Shown in pieces: positions 36,905 through 47,063 of a stretch of DNA of 64,000 nucleotides (positions within the stretch are counted from its first letter, which is position 1; the number at the start of each line of letters is the position of its first letter). The DNA is from Brevibacillus reuszeri. Its GTDB lineage: Bacteria; Bacillota; Bacilli; Brevibacillales; Brevibacillaceae. The notes under the pieces are model-generated. The model was not told where the DNA came from. It ran no database searches and saw nothing but the letters and a program-made list of their open reading frames with translations. The translations under genes were made by a program, and so were the position numbers. The DNA lies in the NCBI RefSeq assembly GCF_002897295.1, contig NZ_BEXF01000013.1:62001-126000 (forward strand), read 5' to 3'.

Positions 36905-37582
36905 GTGACGACTGTGAAAAGCAAGGTCACAATCAAAGGAACGAAAGACGGTCTCGTCTTCTTTATGGACGATACTTGTTCCTTCGACGAACTGCTGGCC
37001 GACTTGCGTGAAAAAATAGAGCATAGCCACCAACAGATTTTGTCGGGGCCGCTGATTCGGGTATCGATTAAATTGGGAAAACGTTACTGCTCACCTGAGC
37101 ATCAAGAGCAGTTGACTCAAATTATCCGGCAAAAGGGGAACCTCGTTATTCACACGATTGAAGCTGATGTGATTACACGGGAAGAAGCTTTTGCTGAACG
37201 TCTTAAAACCCATTTCTCTGTGCAGGTGAATACTGTTCGCTCTGGTCAAGTACTGGAGTTCGATGGTGATTTGCTCTTGCTAGGAGACGTCAATCCAGGC
37301 GGAACGATTCGCAGCACAGGAAATATATACGTGCTGGGCCATCTGCGAGGATATGCCCACGCTGGTATTTCTGGAGACAATCAAGTCATTATTGCCGCAG
37401 CAGTCATGAGTCCTACCCAATTGCGGATTGCCGATGTGATCAGCAAGCCAGGTGAAGAGTGGACGAACAATTCCGGAGGGACGGAGTTTGCCTATCTGGA
37501 AGGTGACACGATGCTGGTGGCAAAAATGAATTACTTGCCGCGAATTCGCCCCGAGCTGGGTGAAAAAAAGCATGAGGGTTGA
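36905..37582 (+). CDS. minC: Septum site-determining protein MinC
   Basis: The 225-residue FtsZ inhibitor has an N-terminal domain (VTIKGTKDGLVFFMDDTCSFDELL) and a C-terminal beta-helix (GDVNPGGTIRSTGNIYVLGHLRGYAHAG). GTG 36905 lies 5 bases after GAGGTGA and gives the usual N-terminus; ATG 36872 is an in-frame alternative with a weaker site. It precedes minD by 19 bases. Confidence 0.94.
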   Translation: MTTVKSKVTIKGTKDGLVFFMDDTCSFDELLADLREKIEHSHQQILSGPLIRVSIKLGKRYCSPEHQEQLTQIIRQKGNLVIHTIEADVITREEAFAERLKTHFSVQVNTVRSGQVLEFDGDLLLLGDVNPGGTIRSTGNIYVLGHLRGYAHAGISGDNQVIIAAAVMSPTQLRIADVISKPGEEWTNNSGGTEFAYLEGDTMLVAKMNYLPRIRPELGEKKHEG

Positions 37583-37601
37583 GGGAAGAGGAGGAACGGA
37601 C

Positions 37602-38396
37602 GTGGGGATTGGAATTGTCGTAACTTCAGGCAAAGGCGGCGTGGGAAAGACGACCACATCCGCAAATTTAGGAACTGCGCTTGCGTTATTAGGCCAAAAG
37701 GTATGCATGGTAGATACTGATATTGGACTACGAAATCTGGACGTTGTGATGGGATTGGAAAACCGGATCATTTACGATCTGGTTGATGTGGCAGAAGGAG
37801 CGTGTCGCCTTCCGCAAGCACTCATCAAGGACAAGCGATTTGAAAATCTGTCGCTTCTGCCTGCGGCCCAGACAAAAGACAAGTCTGCGGTAAGTCCCGA
37901 GCAAATGAATGAAATCGTGACGCAGCTAAAGCGCGAATTTGATTATGTGATTATTGACTGCCCAGCTGGAATCGAACAAGGCTTCCGTAATGCTGTGGCA
38001 GGAGCAGATCAGGCCATCGTCGTAACGACGCCGGAAAAGGCTGCCGTGCGCGACGCTGATCGAATTATAGGCCTTTTAGAGCGAGAAAAAGTAGGCATGC
38101 CGAAGCTTGTCATCAACCGGGTTCGCTCTCATATGGTGAAAAACGGAGATATGCTCGATGTCGAGGATATTTTGGATTTATTAGCCATTGACTTAATCGG
38201 AGTAGTGCCGGATGATGATCACGTGATTAAATCAGCCAATAATGGTGAGCCTGCTGTGATGAATCACGAATCTCGTGCTGCAATCGCTTATCGCAATGTT
38301 GCTCGCAGATTGCTAGGGGAAGCAGTTCCGCTGCAGCCTCTTCAGGAAAAAGCGGGTGTATTTCACAAGATGCGCAAATTCTTTGGATTAAAATAG
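37602..38396 (+). CDS. minD: Septum site-determining ATPase MinD
   Basis: The 264-residue ParA-family ATPase has the deviant Walker A SGKGGVGKTTT, IDCPAGIEQGF and a C-terminal amphipathic helix (VFHKMRKFFGLK) for membrane binding. GTG 37602 lies about 6 bases after GAGGAGGAA. It recruits MinC to the membrane. Confidence 0.97.
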   Translation: MGIGIVVTSGKGGVGKTTTSANLGTALALLGQKVCMVDTDIGLRNLDVVMGLENRIIYDLVDVAEGACRLPQALIKDKRFENLSLLPAAQTKDKSAVSPEQMNEIVTQLKREFDYVIIDCPAGIEQGFRNAVAGADQAIVVTTPEKAAVRDADRIIGLLEREKVGMPKLVINRVRSHMVKNGDMLDVEDILDLLAIDLIGVVPDDDHVIKSANNGEPAVMNHESRAAIAYRNVARRLLGEAVPLQPLQEKAGVFHKMRKFFGLK

Positions 38397-38407
38397 GTAA
38401 GGCAGGG

Positions 38408-38436
38408 CTCCCTTCTGAAAAAGAGGGGAGTCACGT
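38408..38436 (+). terminator. Possible weak hairpin between minD and rodA
   Basis: CTCCCTTCT pairs with AGAGGGGAG around GAAAA; only ACGTTTTC follows, so it may attenuate rather than end transcription. Confidence 0.35.
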
Positions 38437-38453
38437 TTTCTAGGAGGAAAAGT

Positions 38454-39584
38454 ATGGACCTGGAAAAACGTTATTTAAAGACGCTGGACTGGACCATTAT
38501 TTTGATTTTGGCAGGGCTTGGCGTGTTCAGTTATTTGGGGATTTCCGGATCGGCTGCCGGAGTTGATAAGGCTCATCAGCAGGTAGTGTGGTATATCGTC
38601 GGGTTTATCGTACTTGGTGGTATGCTGATTTTTGATTATCGGTTGTACCACAACACCGCGTATATTTTGTACGCCTTTGGACTCATTTTGCTGATTGGTG
38701 TATTTGAAACAAAACCGATCAACAATACGACGAGCTGGTATGATCTCGGTCCCGTGCTGTTCCAACCCTCTGAGCCCATGAAGCTATTTACGATTTTGAC
38801 GGTGGCTCGCTATATGGCGAAGCGAGCGGAAGATCCGGATCGATTTTACTATTTCTATAAATTGATTCCGGTGGCGGCGCTTGTAGGTGTGCCATTGCTC
38901 CTGATTTTGATCCAGCCTGACCTAGGTACAGCGATGGTGTTTACCGGGATGCTCGCTACGATGCTGATCATCGGGGGAATTCGACTACGGCATGCCCTGT
39001 ACTTGTTTGCGATGGTCGGCAGCTTTTTTGGTGCGATGACGTTGATATACGAGTACAAGCAAGACTTGTTCTTTAAAATTATTAAGCCGTACCAGTGGGA
39101 TCGTATCGTTTTTTGGATGGACCCGGATATGGATGCGATGGGGAAAGGCTTTCAGCTCAAGCAGGCGCTGATTGCGATTGGCTCGGGTCAGCTGTTCGGA
39201 AAAGGAATAGATACCCCAACACAAGCCAGCTTCGGCTGGGTGCCAGTCGGTGAAAGTGACTTCATTTTCACAGTCATTGCAGAGAAGCTCGGTTTTGTTG
39301 GTGCGGGACTCCTGATGATTTTGTTTTTCTTTTTGATATACCGGATGATTCGAATCGCCATGGAAGCCAAAGATCCATTCGGCTCCTATGTTGTTGCCGG
39401 AGTTGTGGGGATGCTTACCTTCCAAGTTTTTGAAAACATCGGAATGACAATCCAGCTGATGCCGATCACGGGTATTCCACTTCCGTTCATCAGTTATGGG
39501 GGTAGCTCACTTGTTACCAACTTTATGATTATGGGTGTTGTCCTCAATATCGGCATGCGCAAAGACAAGCTGCGCTTCGACTAA
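38454..39584 (+). CDS. rodA: Rod-shape SEDS glycosyltransferase RodA
   Basis: The 376-residue polytopic membrane protein belongs to the SEDS family: LILIQPDLGTAMVF, GKGIDTPTQASFGWVPVGESDFIFTVIAE in pieces, and the C-terminal PLPFISYGGSS. It polymerises glycan strands with a class B PBP; the PBP2 gene upstream is the probable partner. ATG follows TAGGAGGAAAAGT. Confidence 0.93.
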   Translation: MDLEKRYLKTLDWTIILILAGLGVFSYLGISGSAAGVDKAHQQVVWYIVGFIVLGGMLIFDYRLYHNTAYILYAFGLILLIGVFETKPINNTTSWYDLGPVLFQPSEPMKLFTILTVARYMAKRAEDPDRFYYFYKLIPVAALVGVPLLLILIQPDLGTAMVFTGMLATMLIIGGIRLRHALYLFAMVGSFFGAMTLIYEYKQDLFFKIIKPYQWDRIVFWMDPDMDAMGKGFQLKQALIAIGSGQLFGKGIDTPTQASFGWVPVGESDFIFTVIAEKLGFVGAGLLMILFFFLIYRMIRIAMEAKDPFGSYVVAGVVGMLTFQVFENIGMTIQLMPITGIPLPFISYGGSSLVTNFMIMGVVLNIGMRKDKLRFD

Positions 39585-39588
39585 ATGC

Positions 39589-39617
39589 GTGACAAAAGGA
39601 AAATCGTATGATAAAAT
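39589..39617 (+). promoter_or_regulatory. Promoter of the cold-shock gene
   Basis: GTGACA (39589-39594), 17 bases, TAAAAT (39612-39617), with TGA before the -10 as an extended element. This gives an untranslated leader of about 195 bases. Confidence 0.55.
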
Positions 39618-39819
39618 CATCCTAAGTTAACCATTTTTACAAGTTATAGTGATTTGATGGATTGGTTATGGAGTCGTACGGATGTGAGAGACGTCACCAT
39701 TTGTCAATCGCAATTCGTATGGCTTTTTTTCCTTGACGCAAAAGGCTTATCTGTAAAAAAGAGGTTAACGCTACACTCTTTCGCCTTGTGGGGCGTAATG
39801 TTCAGGGAGGTTTTGTTTC

Positions 39820-40020
39820 ATGCAACAAGGTATCGTAAAATGGTTTAATGCAGAAAAAGGATACGGTTTCATCCAAGTTGAGGGTGGAGACGACGTATTC
39901 GTACATTACAGCGCGATCCAGACAGAAGGTTTCAAATCTCTGGACGAAGGCCAAAAGGTTGAGTTCGAAATCGTTCAAGGAAGCCGTGGACCACAAGCTG
40001 CTAGCGTAACTAAACTGTAA
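39820..40020 (+). CDS. csp: Cold-shock protein
   Basis: The 66-residue OB-fold protein has RNP1 KGYGFI and RNP2 DVFVHY. It binds single-stranded RNA/DNA as an RNA chaperone. ATG follows AGGGAGGTTTTGTTTC. The long leader (about 39625-39819) is typical of cold-inducible csp genes. Confidence 0.97.
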   Translation: MQQGIVKWFNAEKGYGFIQVEGGDDVFVHYSAIQTEGFKSLDEGQKVEFEIVQGSRGPQAASVTKL

Positions 40021-40035
40021 AATTCGACTGATTCG

Positions 40036-40069
40036 AAGGCAGTCTCTCAATGGAGAGACTGTCTTTTTT
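40036..40069 (+). terminator. Terminator after the cold-shock gene
   Basis: CAGTCTCTC pairs with GAGAGACTG around AATG, then TCTTTTTT. Confidence 0.9.
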
Positions 40070-40128
40070 GCGTATTTGCGCATTATACGTTGTCCGCAGG
40101 GAATCATGCGCAAGTACGTAAGGGACGT

Positions 40129-40156
40129 CATAAAGCAGGTAGACAAGTCATAGGAT
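40129..40156 (+). promoter_or_regulatory. Possible sigma-E promoter for spoIVFAB
   Basis: CATAAAG (40129-40135), 13 bases, CATAGGAT (40149-40156) resembles sigma-E elements. spoIVF is sigma-E dependent in B. subtilis. Confidence 0.45.
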
Positions 40157-40188
40157 AGTACAAAGCTTGGCCTGCGGAGGGATGTTAC

Positions 40189-40968
40189 ATGTTCGGTGAA
40201 GTAGATCGGGTAAAAGAAAGACGGCGGGAGAGATTGGAACGAATCCGTACGCAGTCACGTGACAGTTTTTCACCCTTTGTAGATGATTGGAAAGATCCTA
40301 TCGAGCCAACACCAGACCCCTTTGGCTTTCCGCTTCGAGATGACGATTCGATGAACCAGCGGCCTTCTCATGAAAAATGGGGCTTGCAAATACTGGCATC
40401 TGTGATTTTGATCGGAATGGCGTATCTATTGTTTCAAACGACATTGATTCCGGCTACATGGAAAAAACAGGCGCGCGAAGTGATGACGCGTGATTTTAAT
40501 TTTGCAGGTGTGGCAGACTGGTATGAAGCCAAATTTGGTACGATGCCTACACTATTGCCTTCGATAACAGGACCAAATGCAGTACCGGCTGCGGGTACAG
40601 GCAAAAAAGAAGCCGTCTGGAAGCTGCCGACCAGCTGGAAGGTAGTCAAAGCGTTTGAAGCGAAGAGTGCCAAAGTCGTTCTGGATACGGGAATGACAGA
40701 TAAAGTGACCATCGGCGAAATGGGATGGGTAGCTTTTGTCGGGGAGCAGCCAGGCTTTGGTACCACTGTTGTTGTCCGCTTGACGGAGGGGCGCGAGGTC
40801 TGGTTCGGCAATTTGGATGAAGTCAAGGTAACCAAAGACGAGGTTCTGCAGCCAGGCCAAGAACTGGGTACGGCACGTTCTGTGAACAATACCTCCAGGC
40901 ACTTGTACCTGGGAGTCAAAGCGGACGAACAGTTTGTGAATCCTCTGGAAGTGATCCCCTTTGAATAG
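40189..40968 (+). CDS. spoIVFA: Stage IV sporulation protein FA
   Basis: The 259-residue protein has a basic N-terminus (KERRRERLERIR), one membrane segment (about 66-82) and a C-terminal LytM/M23-like domain (about 140-255, with HLYLGVKADEQFVNPL). SpoIVFA holds the SpoIVFB protease inactive in the outer forespore membrane until SpoIVB acts. ATG follows CGGAGGGATGTTAC. It overlaps spoIVFB by 8 bases. Confidence 0.9.
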   Translation: MFGEVDRVKERRRERLERIRTQSRDSFSPFVDDWKDPIEPTPDPFGFPLRDDDSMNQRPSHEKWGLQILASVILIGMAYLLFQTTLIPATWKKQAREVMTRDFNFAGVADWYEAKFGTMPTLLPSITGPNAVPAAGTGKKEAVWKLPTSWKVVKAFEAKSAKVVLDTGMTDKVTIGEMGWVAFVGEQPGFGTTVVVRLTEGREVWFGNLDEVKVTKDEVLQPGQELGTARSVNNTSRHLYLGVKADEQFVNPLEVIPFE

Positions 40969-41797
40969 GGGAGGATGGCTTGGGATAAAAGTTCGGGTAC
41001 ACTTGCTCTTTTGGGCGGTGATCGGCCTGTCCGTAGTGACAGGCCATTTTTTAGAGGTCATTACTTTATTTGCAATCGTGCTGATTCATGAAATCGGTCA
41101 TGTGGCAATGGCGAGGGAATTGGGCTGGACCGTGACGGAAGTACAGCTCCTGCCGTTTGGCGGTGTCGCTACTATGGAAGACGCTTATGCAACGGATCCG
41201 CTTGATGAGATTGTCGTGGCGCTGGCAGGGCCGTTTTTAAATGTCGTGATGATGGGTGTTTCCTATTTATTTTGGTACGGGGAGCTGTGGACTGAGGAGT
41301 GGGCGCGCTTTTTTCTGGTCAGCAATGCCACGATCGCCTTGTTTAATTTGCTGCCAATTTGGCCCCTGGATGGAGGGCGCATTCTGCAAGCGATTTTTTG
41401 CTGGTTATTGCCTTACCGAAAAGCTGCGCTTCTCTCATTGACGAGTAGTACCCTGCTTGCCGGGATTATGGTTGGCTTTTCGGGGCTGGATATGAGGGTG
41501 AACCTGCTCGTCATCGGTGTATATTTGCTCGCGGTAAATATTCAAACGTTTTTGCGCTTTCCATATCAGTTTTTCCGGTTTTTGATGGAAAAGTATGTGC
41601 GAGAGCCTAATGAGCATGCTGTACAAGCACTGACTGTTGCCCCTCATGAAACTGTATTGACAGTCGCTCATAAGCTGCACAGAGGGTCCTCGCACTTATT
41701 TTACGTTCAGGGTGCGGGCTTGTTGCCCGAGGAAAAGCTTTTACACGCGCTGCTTTTTGAACAGAAGCATGATGCAAAGGTCGAAACTCTACTCTAA
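40961..41797 (+). CDS. spoIVFB: Site-2 protease SpoIVFB (pro-sigma-K processing)
   Basis: The 278-residue M50B intramembrane metalloprotease has the zinc motif HEIGH (His43, Glu44, His47) and the third ligand Asp137 in PLDGG, the same positions as in B. subtilis SpoIVFB. LPFGGVATMED and a C-terminal CBS-like tail follow. It cleaves pro-sigma-K. The only suitable start is TTG 40961, which has GGAAGTGA upstream and overlaps the spoIVFA stop. Confidence 0.94.
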   Translation: MNRGGWLGIKVRVHLLFWAVIGLSVVTGHFLEVITLFAIVLIHEIGHVAMARELGWTVTEVQLLPFGGVATMEDAYATDPLDEIVVALAGPFLNVVMMGVSYLFWYGELWTEEWARFFLVSNATIALFNLLPIWPLDGGRILQAIFCWLLPYRKAALLSLTSSTLLAGIMVGFSGLDMRVNLLVIGVYLLAVNIQTFLRFPYQFFRFLMEKYVREPNEHAVQALTVAPHETVLTVAHKLHRGSSHLFYVQGAGLLPEEKLLHALLFEQKHDAKVETLL

Positions 41798-42339
41798 AGA
41801 CGTGTGCCAGTGGAGGGGTTCCATTCCATCAACCAGCAATCCCGCATGCTTCCTTCATGCCATTCGTGCTGAGGAAGCTGTTTTATTTTGACAAAGCCGC
41901 ATTTTTCGTAGCAGCGTAGTGCACGCTCGTTCCATGCCTGTGGATCCATGACGACCTTTTGCACGCCAATCACGTTTGCGAGAAATTCAAGCATTGCTTG
42001 CACGAGCGAAGTCCCAATTCCGCGGTTCCAGTAATCGGGCTCACCGATGAACTGATCCATGCCATAGATGTTAGCCGCTTCGTCGTAGCCGTACTTGGTT
42101 TTGTAGTCAGAATCTAGCGCATAGTACTGCACGTAGCCAATTGGTTTTGCACCAAACAGGATCAGACAAGGTGTAATAGCATCGTCATGATAAAAATGCT
42201 TCTGTACGAGAGCGTCATCGTGGGGGCGATCACGTCCTTCATAGTACTGCAACACTCGCTCATCGGACAACCACTTGACCAGATAGGTAGCATCCTCTTG
42301 CCGCAGCTCGCGAATCAGTAATTCCCCTGCTTGTATCAT
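41794..42339 (-). CDS. AAC(6')-like GNAT acetyltransferase
   Basis: ATG 42339 has GAGGAG 9 bases upstream and gives 181 residues. The GNAT fold is clear (YWNRGIGTSLVQAML for acetyl-CoA binding). The sequence resembles the acetyltransferase half of the AAC(6')-Ie/APH(2'') aminoglycoside-modifying enzyme as I remember it: KWLSDERVLQYYEGRD, YGMDQFIGEPDYWNRGIGT and the LPQHEWHEG stretch. There is no kinase half. An aminoglycoside 6'-acetyltransferase role is possible but unproven. It is convergent with spoIVFB, overlapping its stop by 4 bases. Confidence 0.85.
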   Translation of the reverse strand: MIQAGELLIRELRQEDATYLVKWLSDERVLQYYEGRDRPHDDALVQKHFYHDDAITPCLILFGAKPIGYVQYYALDSDYKTKYGYDEAANIYGMDQFIGEPDYWNRGIGTSLVQAMLEFLANVIGVQKVVMDPQAWNERALRCYEKCGFVKIKQLPQHEWHEGSMRDCWLMEWNPSTGTRL

Positions 42340-42466
42340 CGCAATCACTCCTCATGTTATGCTTCGTCTTTTCTTTTCCAGGTGCCTATGTTAGATTACA
42401 TCCTATGAGTCCGATAGTCCTTTTTGTCGGGCAAATTTTTGTACGGGAGTATAGGGAGTGACAGTA

Positions 42467-43960
42467 GTGAGACAGATTGCAATCAGTGGTACGGGAGGAA
42501 AGGTGCGCGCTGCCTTTCTGGAGGGAGGTCGGCTGAGGGAGTGGCGTACAGCGCATGAGGGCTCAGAAGTCGTTGCAGGCGAGCTTTTTGTCGGACGCGT
42601 TGCGGATGTTAAGCCAGGAATTCAGTCCGCCTTTGTGGATATTGGAGCTGAAAAAAACGCGTACCTGTATGTCGATGACGCGCTGCCAAGAGACGGGATG
42701 CAAGCGCAAAAGCAAGCGATCAATGAGCGAATTCACGTCGGAGAAACAATTTTAGTGCAGGTGAGTAAAGAAGGATCTGAGCTGAAAGCACCCAAGCTCT
42801 CGATGCGAGTTAGCCTGCAGGGCCGATTTCTGGTCTTTCTGCCAAAAGAAGAGGGAATTTCTGTTTCTCGTAAAATCGGCGACAAAGAAAAGCGCCAAAG
42901 CCTTGAGCAGACTCTAGCACCGTTGCTCGAAAAAGGCGAGGGCATTATTGCTCGGACAGAGGCGGCAGAAGCAAGCCAGCAACAGCTGATTGATGAGCTT
43001 ACTTACTTGCGAAAAAACTGGCAAGAGATTTTGCAGCAAGCCGCTGGAATGAAAGGACCGGGGCGTGTGAGTCGCTCGGGAGAATGGCTGGAAAAAATCG
43101 TGCAGGATTTTTCTTCGCGTGGCTTCGATGAGGTGATTGTTGAGCACGCGCCGACGTATCAGCAGGTCAAAGCGGTTATGACTGTTTTTGCTTCCGATCG
43201 GCTGCAAGCAGTGCACTGGCATCAGGGGAAGCAGCCGTTATTTGAGCAGCTTGGCGTCGAGGCAGGTGTAGAGCGCGCGCTGCAACGCCAAGTCTTTTTG
43301 AAAAGCGGCGGACATCTGGTTATCGACAGAACAGAAGCCATGACTGTCATTGATGTAAATACGGGCTCATTCACTGGCGGAGGCGGGCAGCAGCGAGAGC
43401 AAGCAGTCACCGCGACGAATCTGGAGGCTGCGGAAGAAATAGCCTATCAACTGCGACTTCGAGATATCGGAGGAATCATTTTGATCGATTTCATTGATAT
43501 GAAGGAGCATGCAAACAAGGAGCGACTCTTAGCTGTGTTAAAGCGTGAGCTCGCACGTGACGATGTTCCGTCGACAGTGCTTGGCATGACGGCTCTAGGT
43601 TTGGTAGAGATGACGCGCAAAAGGGTTCGGCCTAGTCTCGTAGAACGAATGACGGAGCCGTGTGCTGCCTGCGGGGGTCACGGTCGTGTACAGTCGATTG
43701 AGGAAATGTATCTGAGGCTGCAAAATGAAGTGACAGCTCTGAAACGCGGACAGGAAGCAGAGGCGCTGCTGGTGCAATTGCCGACCCGTTTGTATCAGCG
43801 GATCACAGCAGGGCAGCGGGAGCAAGACGGAAGCGATTGGAGCACTGGCATATACAAGCTGCACGAGCCATTGCTAAAACCAGATGAATATCGGATTATG
43901 TACGTCGGCAGTGAAAAAGAAGCGGAGCGCCTTTATGAAAAGCATAAGCAAATGTCTTGA
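42467..43960 (+). CDS. rng: Ribonuclease G/E family endoribonuclease
   Basis: The 497-residue protein has an S1-like RNA-binding part near the N-terminus (GELFVGRVADVKPGIQSAFVDIG), the catalytic DNase I-like subdomain with MTVIDVNTGSF and GGIILIDFIDM, and the zinc-link CAACGGHGR. It lacks the long RNase E C-terminal scaffold, so it is RNase G-like. GTG 42467 is 8 bases after AGGGAG; GTG 42458 is too close. B. subtilis lacks this gene. Confidence 0.92.
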   Translation: MRQIAISGTGGKVRAAFLEGGRLREWRTAHEGSEVVAGELFVGRVADVKPGIQSAFVDIGAEKNAYLYVDDALPRDGMQAQKQAINERIHVGETILVQVSKEGSELKAPKLSMRVSLQGRFLVFLPKEEGISVSRKIGDKEKRQSLEQTLAPLLEKGEGIIARTEAAEASQQQLIDELTYLRKNWQEILQQAAGMKGPGRVSRSGEWLEKIVQDFSSRGFDEVIVEHAPTYQQVKAVMTVFASDRLQAVHWHQGKQPLFEQLGVEAGVERALQRQVFLKSGGHLVIDRTEAMTVIDVNTGSFTGGGGQQREQAVTATNLEAAEEIAYQLRLRDIGGIILIDFIDMKEHANKERLLAVLKRELARDDVPSTVLGMTALGLVEMTRKRVRPSLVERMTEPCAACGGHGRVQSIEEMYLRLQNEVTALKRGQEAEALLVQLPTRLYQRITAGQREQDGSDWSTGIYKLHEPLLKPDEYRIMYVGSEKEAERLYEKHKQMS

Positions 43961-43984
43961 CTGGGCGATTGATACTATGATAAT
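43957..43984 (+). promoter_or_regulatory. Promoter of the rplU operon
   Basis: TTGACT (43957-43962), 16 bases, GATAAT (43979-43984). The -35 overlaps the rng stop codon. Confidence 0.6.
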
Positions 43985-43992
43985 CTAATGGT

Positions 43993-44094
43993 TGTCATGC
44001 AGCTATGCCTCGTGCATACTGTAACCGCACGAACCAGGTCATAAGCCGTCATCCTTTGACGCACCTGTGTAGGCGAGTCTGAGTATAGGAGGTG
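43993..44094 (+). promoter_or_regulatory. Ribosomal protein L21 leader
   Basis: The untranslated region before rplU holds CCTCGTGCATACTGTAACCGCACGA, CCAGGTCATAAGCCGTCA and GACGCACCTGTGTAGGCGAGTC in pieces, with pairing CGTCA/TGACG and CAGGT/ACCTG. It resembles the conserved L21 leader of Bacillales, thought to bind L21 for feedback control. Recognition is from memory of the family. Confidence 0.7.
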
Positions 44095-44100
44095 CACACA

Positions 44101-44412
44101 GTGTACGCAATTATCGAAACCGGTGGAAAGCAATACAAAGTTGAAGAGGGAGCAGTTCTCTTCATCGAGAAATTGGCTGACGTTGAAGGTGAAGTAGTTA
44201 CTTTTGACAAGGTTCTTCTCGTGAGCAAAGACGGTTCAGTTACAGCAGGTACTCCTACTGTAGCTGGTGCAACGGTAACTGGGAAAGTAGAAAAACACGG
44301 TAAAGCTGCAAAAATTATCGTGTACAAATACAAATCCAAGAAAAACTACCGTCGCAAGCAAGGTCACCGTCAACCATTCACTAAAGTAGTGATCGAAAAG
44401 ATCAACGCTTAA
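44101..44412 (+). CDS. rplU: 50S ribosomal protein L21
   Basis: The 103-residue protein begins [14 protein letters not shown] and ends [22 protein letters not shown], typical L21. GTG 44101 lies 6 bases after TAGGAGGTG. First gene of rplU-prp-rpmA. Confidence 0.98.
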   Translation: MYAIIETGGKQYKVEEGAVLFIEKLADVEGEVVTFDKVLLVSKDGSVTAGTPTVAGATVTGKVEKHGKAAKIIVYKYKSKKNYRRKQGHRQPFTKVVIEKINA

Positions 44413-44425
44413 TTGGTGACTTGTT

Positions 44426-44776
44426 ATGATTGAAGTGATCGTGAACCGTGCCTCGCACGGGATCCATGAAATTAGTATTTCCGGACATGCCAATGCGGGT
44501 GCCTATGGGGCGGACATCGTTTGTTCTGCCGTATCTGGCATCAGCTTTGGTATATTAAACGCCATTGGACCTTTGACGGGCATCACTCCTGATGTCTCTG
44601 TCGCACAAGAAGGCGGTGGATTCTTGAAATGGAATCTTTCTTCTTCGGAGGATGAGGCCATACTAGAGAAACAGCAGCTTTTGGCGGAGAGCATGATTAT
44701 TGCTCTTTTGTCGGTTGAGGCGCAGTACGGTAAATACGTAAAAGTGAAAGATGATAAATGGCAAGGAGGTGTCTGA
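44426..44776 (+). CDS. prp: Ribosomal-processing cysteine protease Prp
   Basis: The 116-residue protein carries the catalytic His21 (SGHANAG) and Cys33 (DIVCSAVSG) of Prp. It removes the N-terminal extension of L27, which is encoded next. Position between rplU and rpmA is conserved (ysxB in B. subtilis). Confidence 0.95.
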   Translation: MIEVIVNRASHGIHEISISGHANAGAYGADIVCSAVSGISFGILNAIGPLTGITPDVSVAQEGGGFLKWNLSSSEDEAILEKQQLLAESMIIALLSVEAQYGKYVKVKDDKWQGGV

Positions 44777-44777
44777 T

Positions 44778-45077
44778 ATGAATATGCTGTTTAATTTGGA
44801 CCTTCAGTTTTTCGCTTCGAAAAAAGGGGTAGGTTCCACAAAGAACGGTCGCGACTCCATTTCCAAACGTCTGGGTGTGAAGCGTGGTGATGGTCAATTC
44901 GTTACTGCTGGTAACATCCTCGTTCGCCAACGCGGAACAAAGATTTATCCAGGAGCTAACGTAATGAAAGGCGGAGACGATACTCTGTTTGCAACTGCAG
45001 ACGGCGTTGTTCGTTTCAAACGTCTGGGCCGTGATCGCAAGCAAGTTGTGATCGAGCCAGTAGCTTCCGAAGCATAA
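44778..45077 (+). CDS. rpmA: 50S ribosomal protein L27
   Basis: The 99-residue L27 has the Firmicutes N-terminal extension [12 protein letters not shown] before [15 protein letters not shown], the expected Prp cleavage being after residue 12. ATG 44778 follows AAGGAGGTGTCTGAT. L27 lies near the peptidyl transferase centre. Confidence 0.98.
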   Translation: MNMLFNLDLQFFASKKGVGSTKNGRDSISKRLGVKRGDGQFVTAGNILVRQRGTKIYPGANVMKGGDDTLFATADGVVRFKRLGRDRKQVVIEPVASEA

Positions 45078-45091
45078 ATATCTGGAAAGAA

Positions 45092-45125
45092 AAAACCCAG
45101 CTACTTAGCTGGGTTTTCTTTTTGC
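45092..45125 (+). terminator. Terminator of rplU-prp-rpmA
   Basis: AAAACCCAGCT pairs with AGCTGGGTTTT around ACTT, then TCTTTTTG. Confidence 0.9.
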
Positions 45126-45147
45126 CTGCTTTTTTTTGTGATACAAT
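45119..45147 (+). promoter_or_regulatory. Possible promoter of spo0B-obg
   Basis: TGATACAAT (45139-45147) is an extended -10; TTTTTG lies at 17 bp spacing as a weak -35. Confidence 0.45.
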
Positions 45148-45185
45148 AGGTAGGAAAGAAATTCTTATCGACTTGGGTGAATGAG

Positions 45186-45767
45186 ATGGGGTACGAGCGG
45201 AGACTGTTTACACAGCAGACTGACCAGCTGCTGGATGTTTTGAACAGGCAGCGGCATGACTGGTTGAACCACGTTCAGGTTCTGCTCGGCTATTTGCATT
45301 TGAACCGTACTGAACAGGGAGAAGCACATTTAAAACGCATCGCACAGATGGCCATGCAGGAGTCCATGGTGGCTCGTCTGAATAGCTCCCTATTGTCCGT
45401 CTTCTTCTTGACATTTAATGCACTGAACAAGGACATGCTTTTAGAAGTAGACGTGTGCAACCATGTGGATCTCACGCGAATAGCTTTGGACGAAAAGCAT
45501 TTGTTTCAGTTAGTGTCAGAGATATTATGCACAGCGAACGATCACGTAGACCAAAGCGGGTACGAGCCTGCGAACATGCAAGTAACTTTATCTACTGGCG
45601 AGAGTGGCGTTCATTTTCGTTTTGACCTGGCCGGAGGGCTTTGTGCATCCGGATTGGAAGAATTGGAAAAACTGATACGTAAAAGCGAACAAAGTACGGT
45701 GGAGGTCACCGAGTGGATACATACGGAGAAAGAATGGGTCCTAGATTTGGTGGTTCCATTCGCGTAA
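45186..45767 (+). CDS. spo0B: Sporulation phosphotransferase Spo0B
   Basis: The 193-residue protein has a histidine-kinase-like helical hairpin with NRQRHDWLNHVQVLLGYL, His24 being the probable phospho-site, and a degenerate C-terminal ATPase-like domain without N/G boxes. Spo0B passes phosphate from Spo0F to Spo0A. Start ATG 45186 follows GGGTGA; GTG 45177 is an alternative. It precedes obg as in B. subtilis. Confidence 0.85.
   Translation: MGYERRLFTQQTDQLLDVLNRQRHDWLNHVQVLLGYLHLNRTEQGEAHLKRIAQMAMQESMVARLNSSLLSVFFLTFNALNKDMLLEVDVCNHVDLTRIALDEKHLFQLVSEILCTANDHVDQSGYEPANMQVTLSTGESGVHFRFDLAGGLCASGLEELEKLIRKSEQSTVEVTEWIHTEKEWVLDLVVPFA

Positions 45768-47062
<1,295 letters not shown>

Positions 47063-47063
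<1 letters not shown>

Noticed and set aside
39654..39848. 64-codon frame before the cold-shock gene
   Set aside because: It overlaps the csp start, has no ribosome site, and lies in the expected leader.
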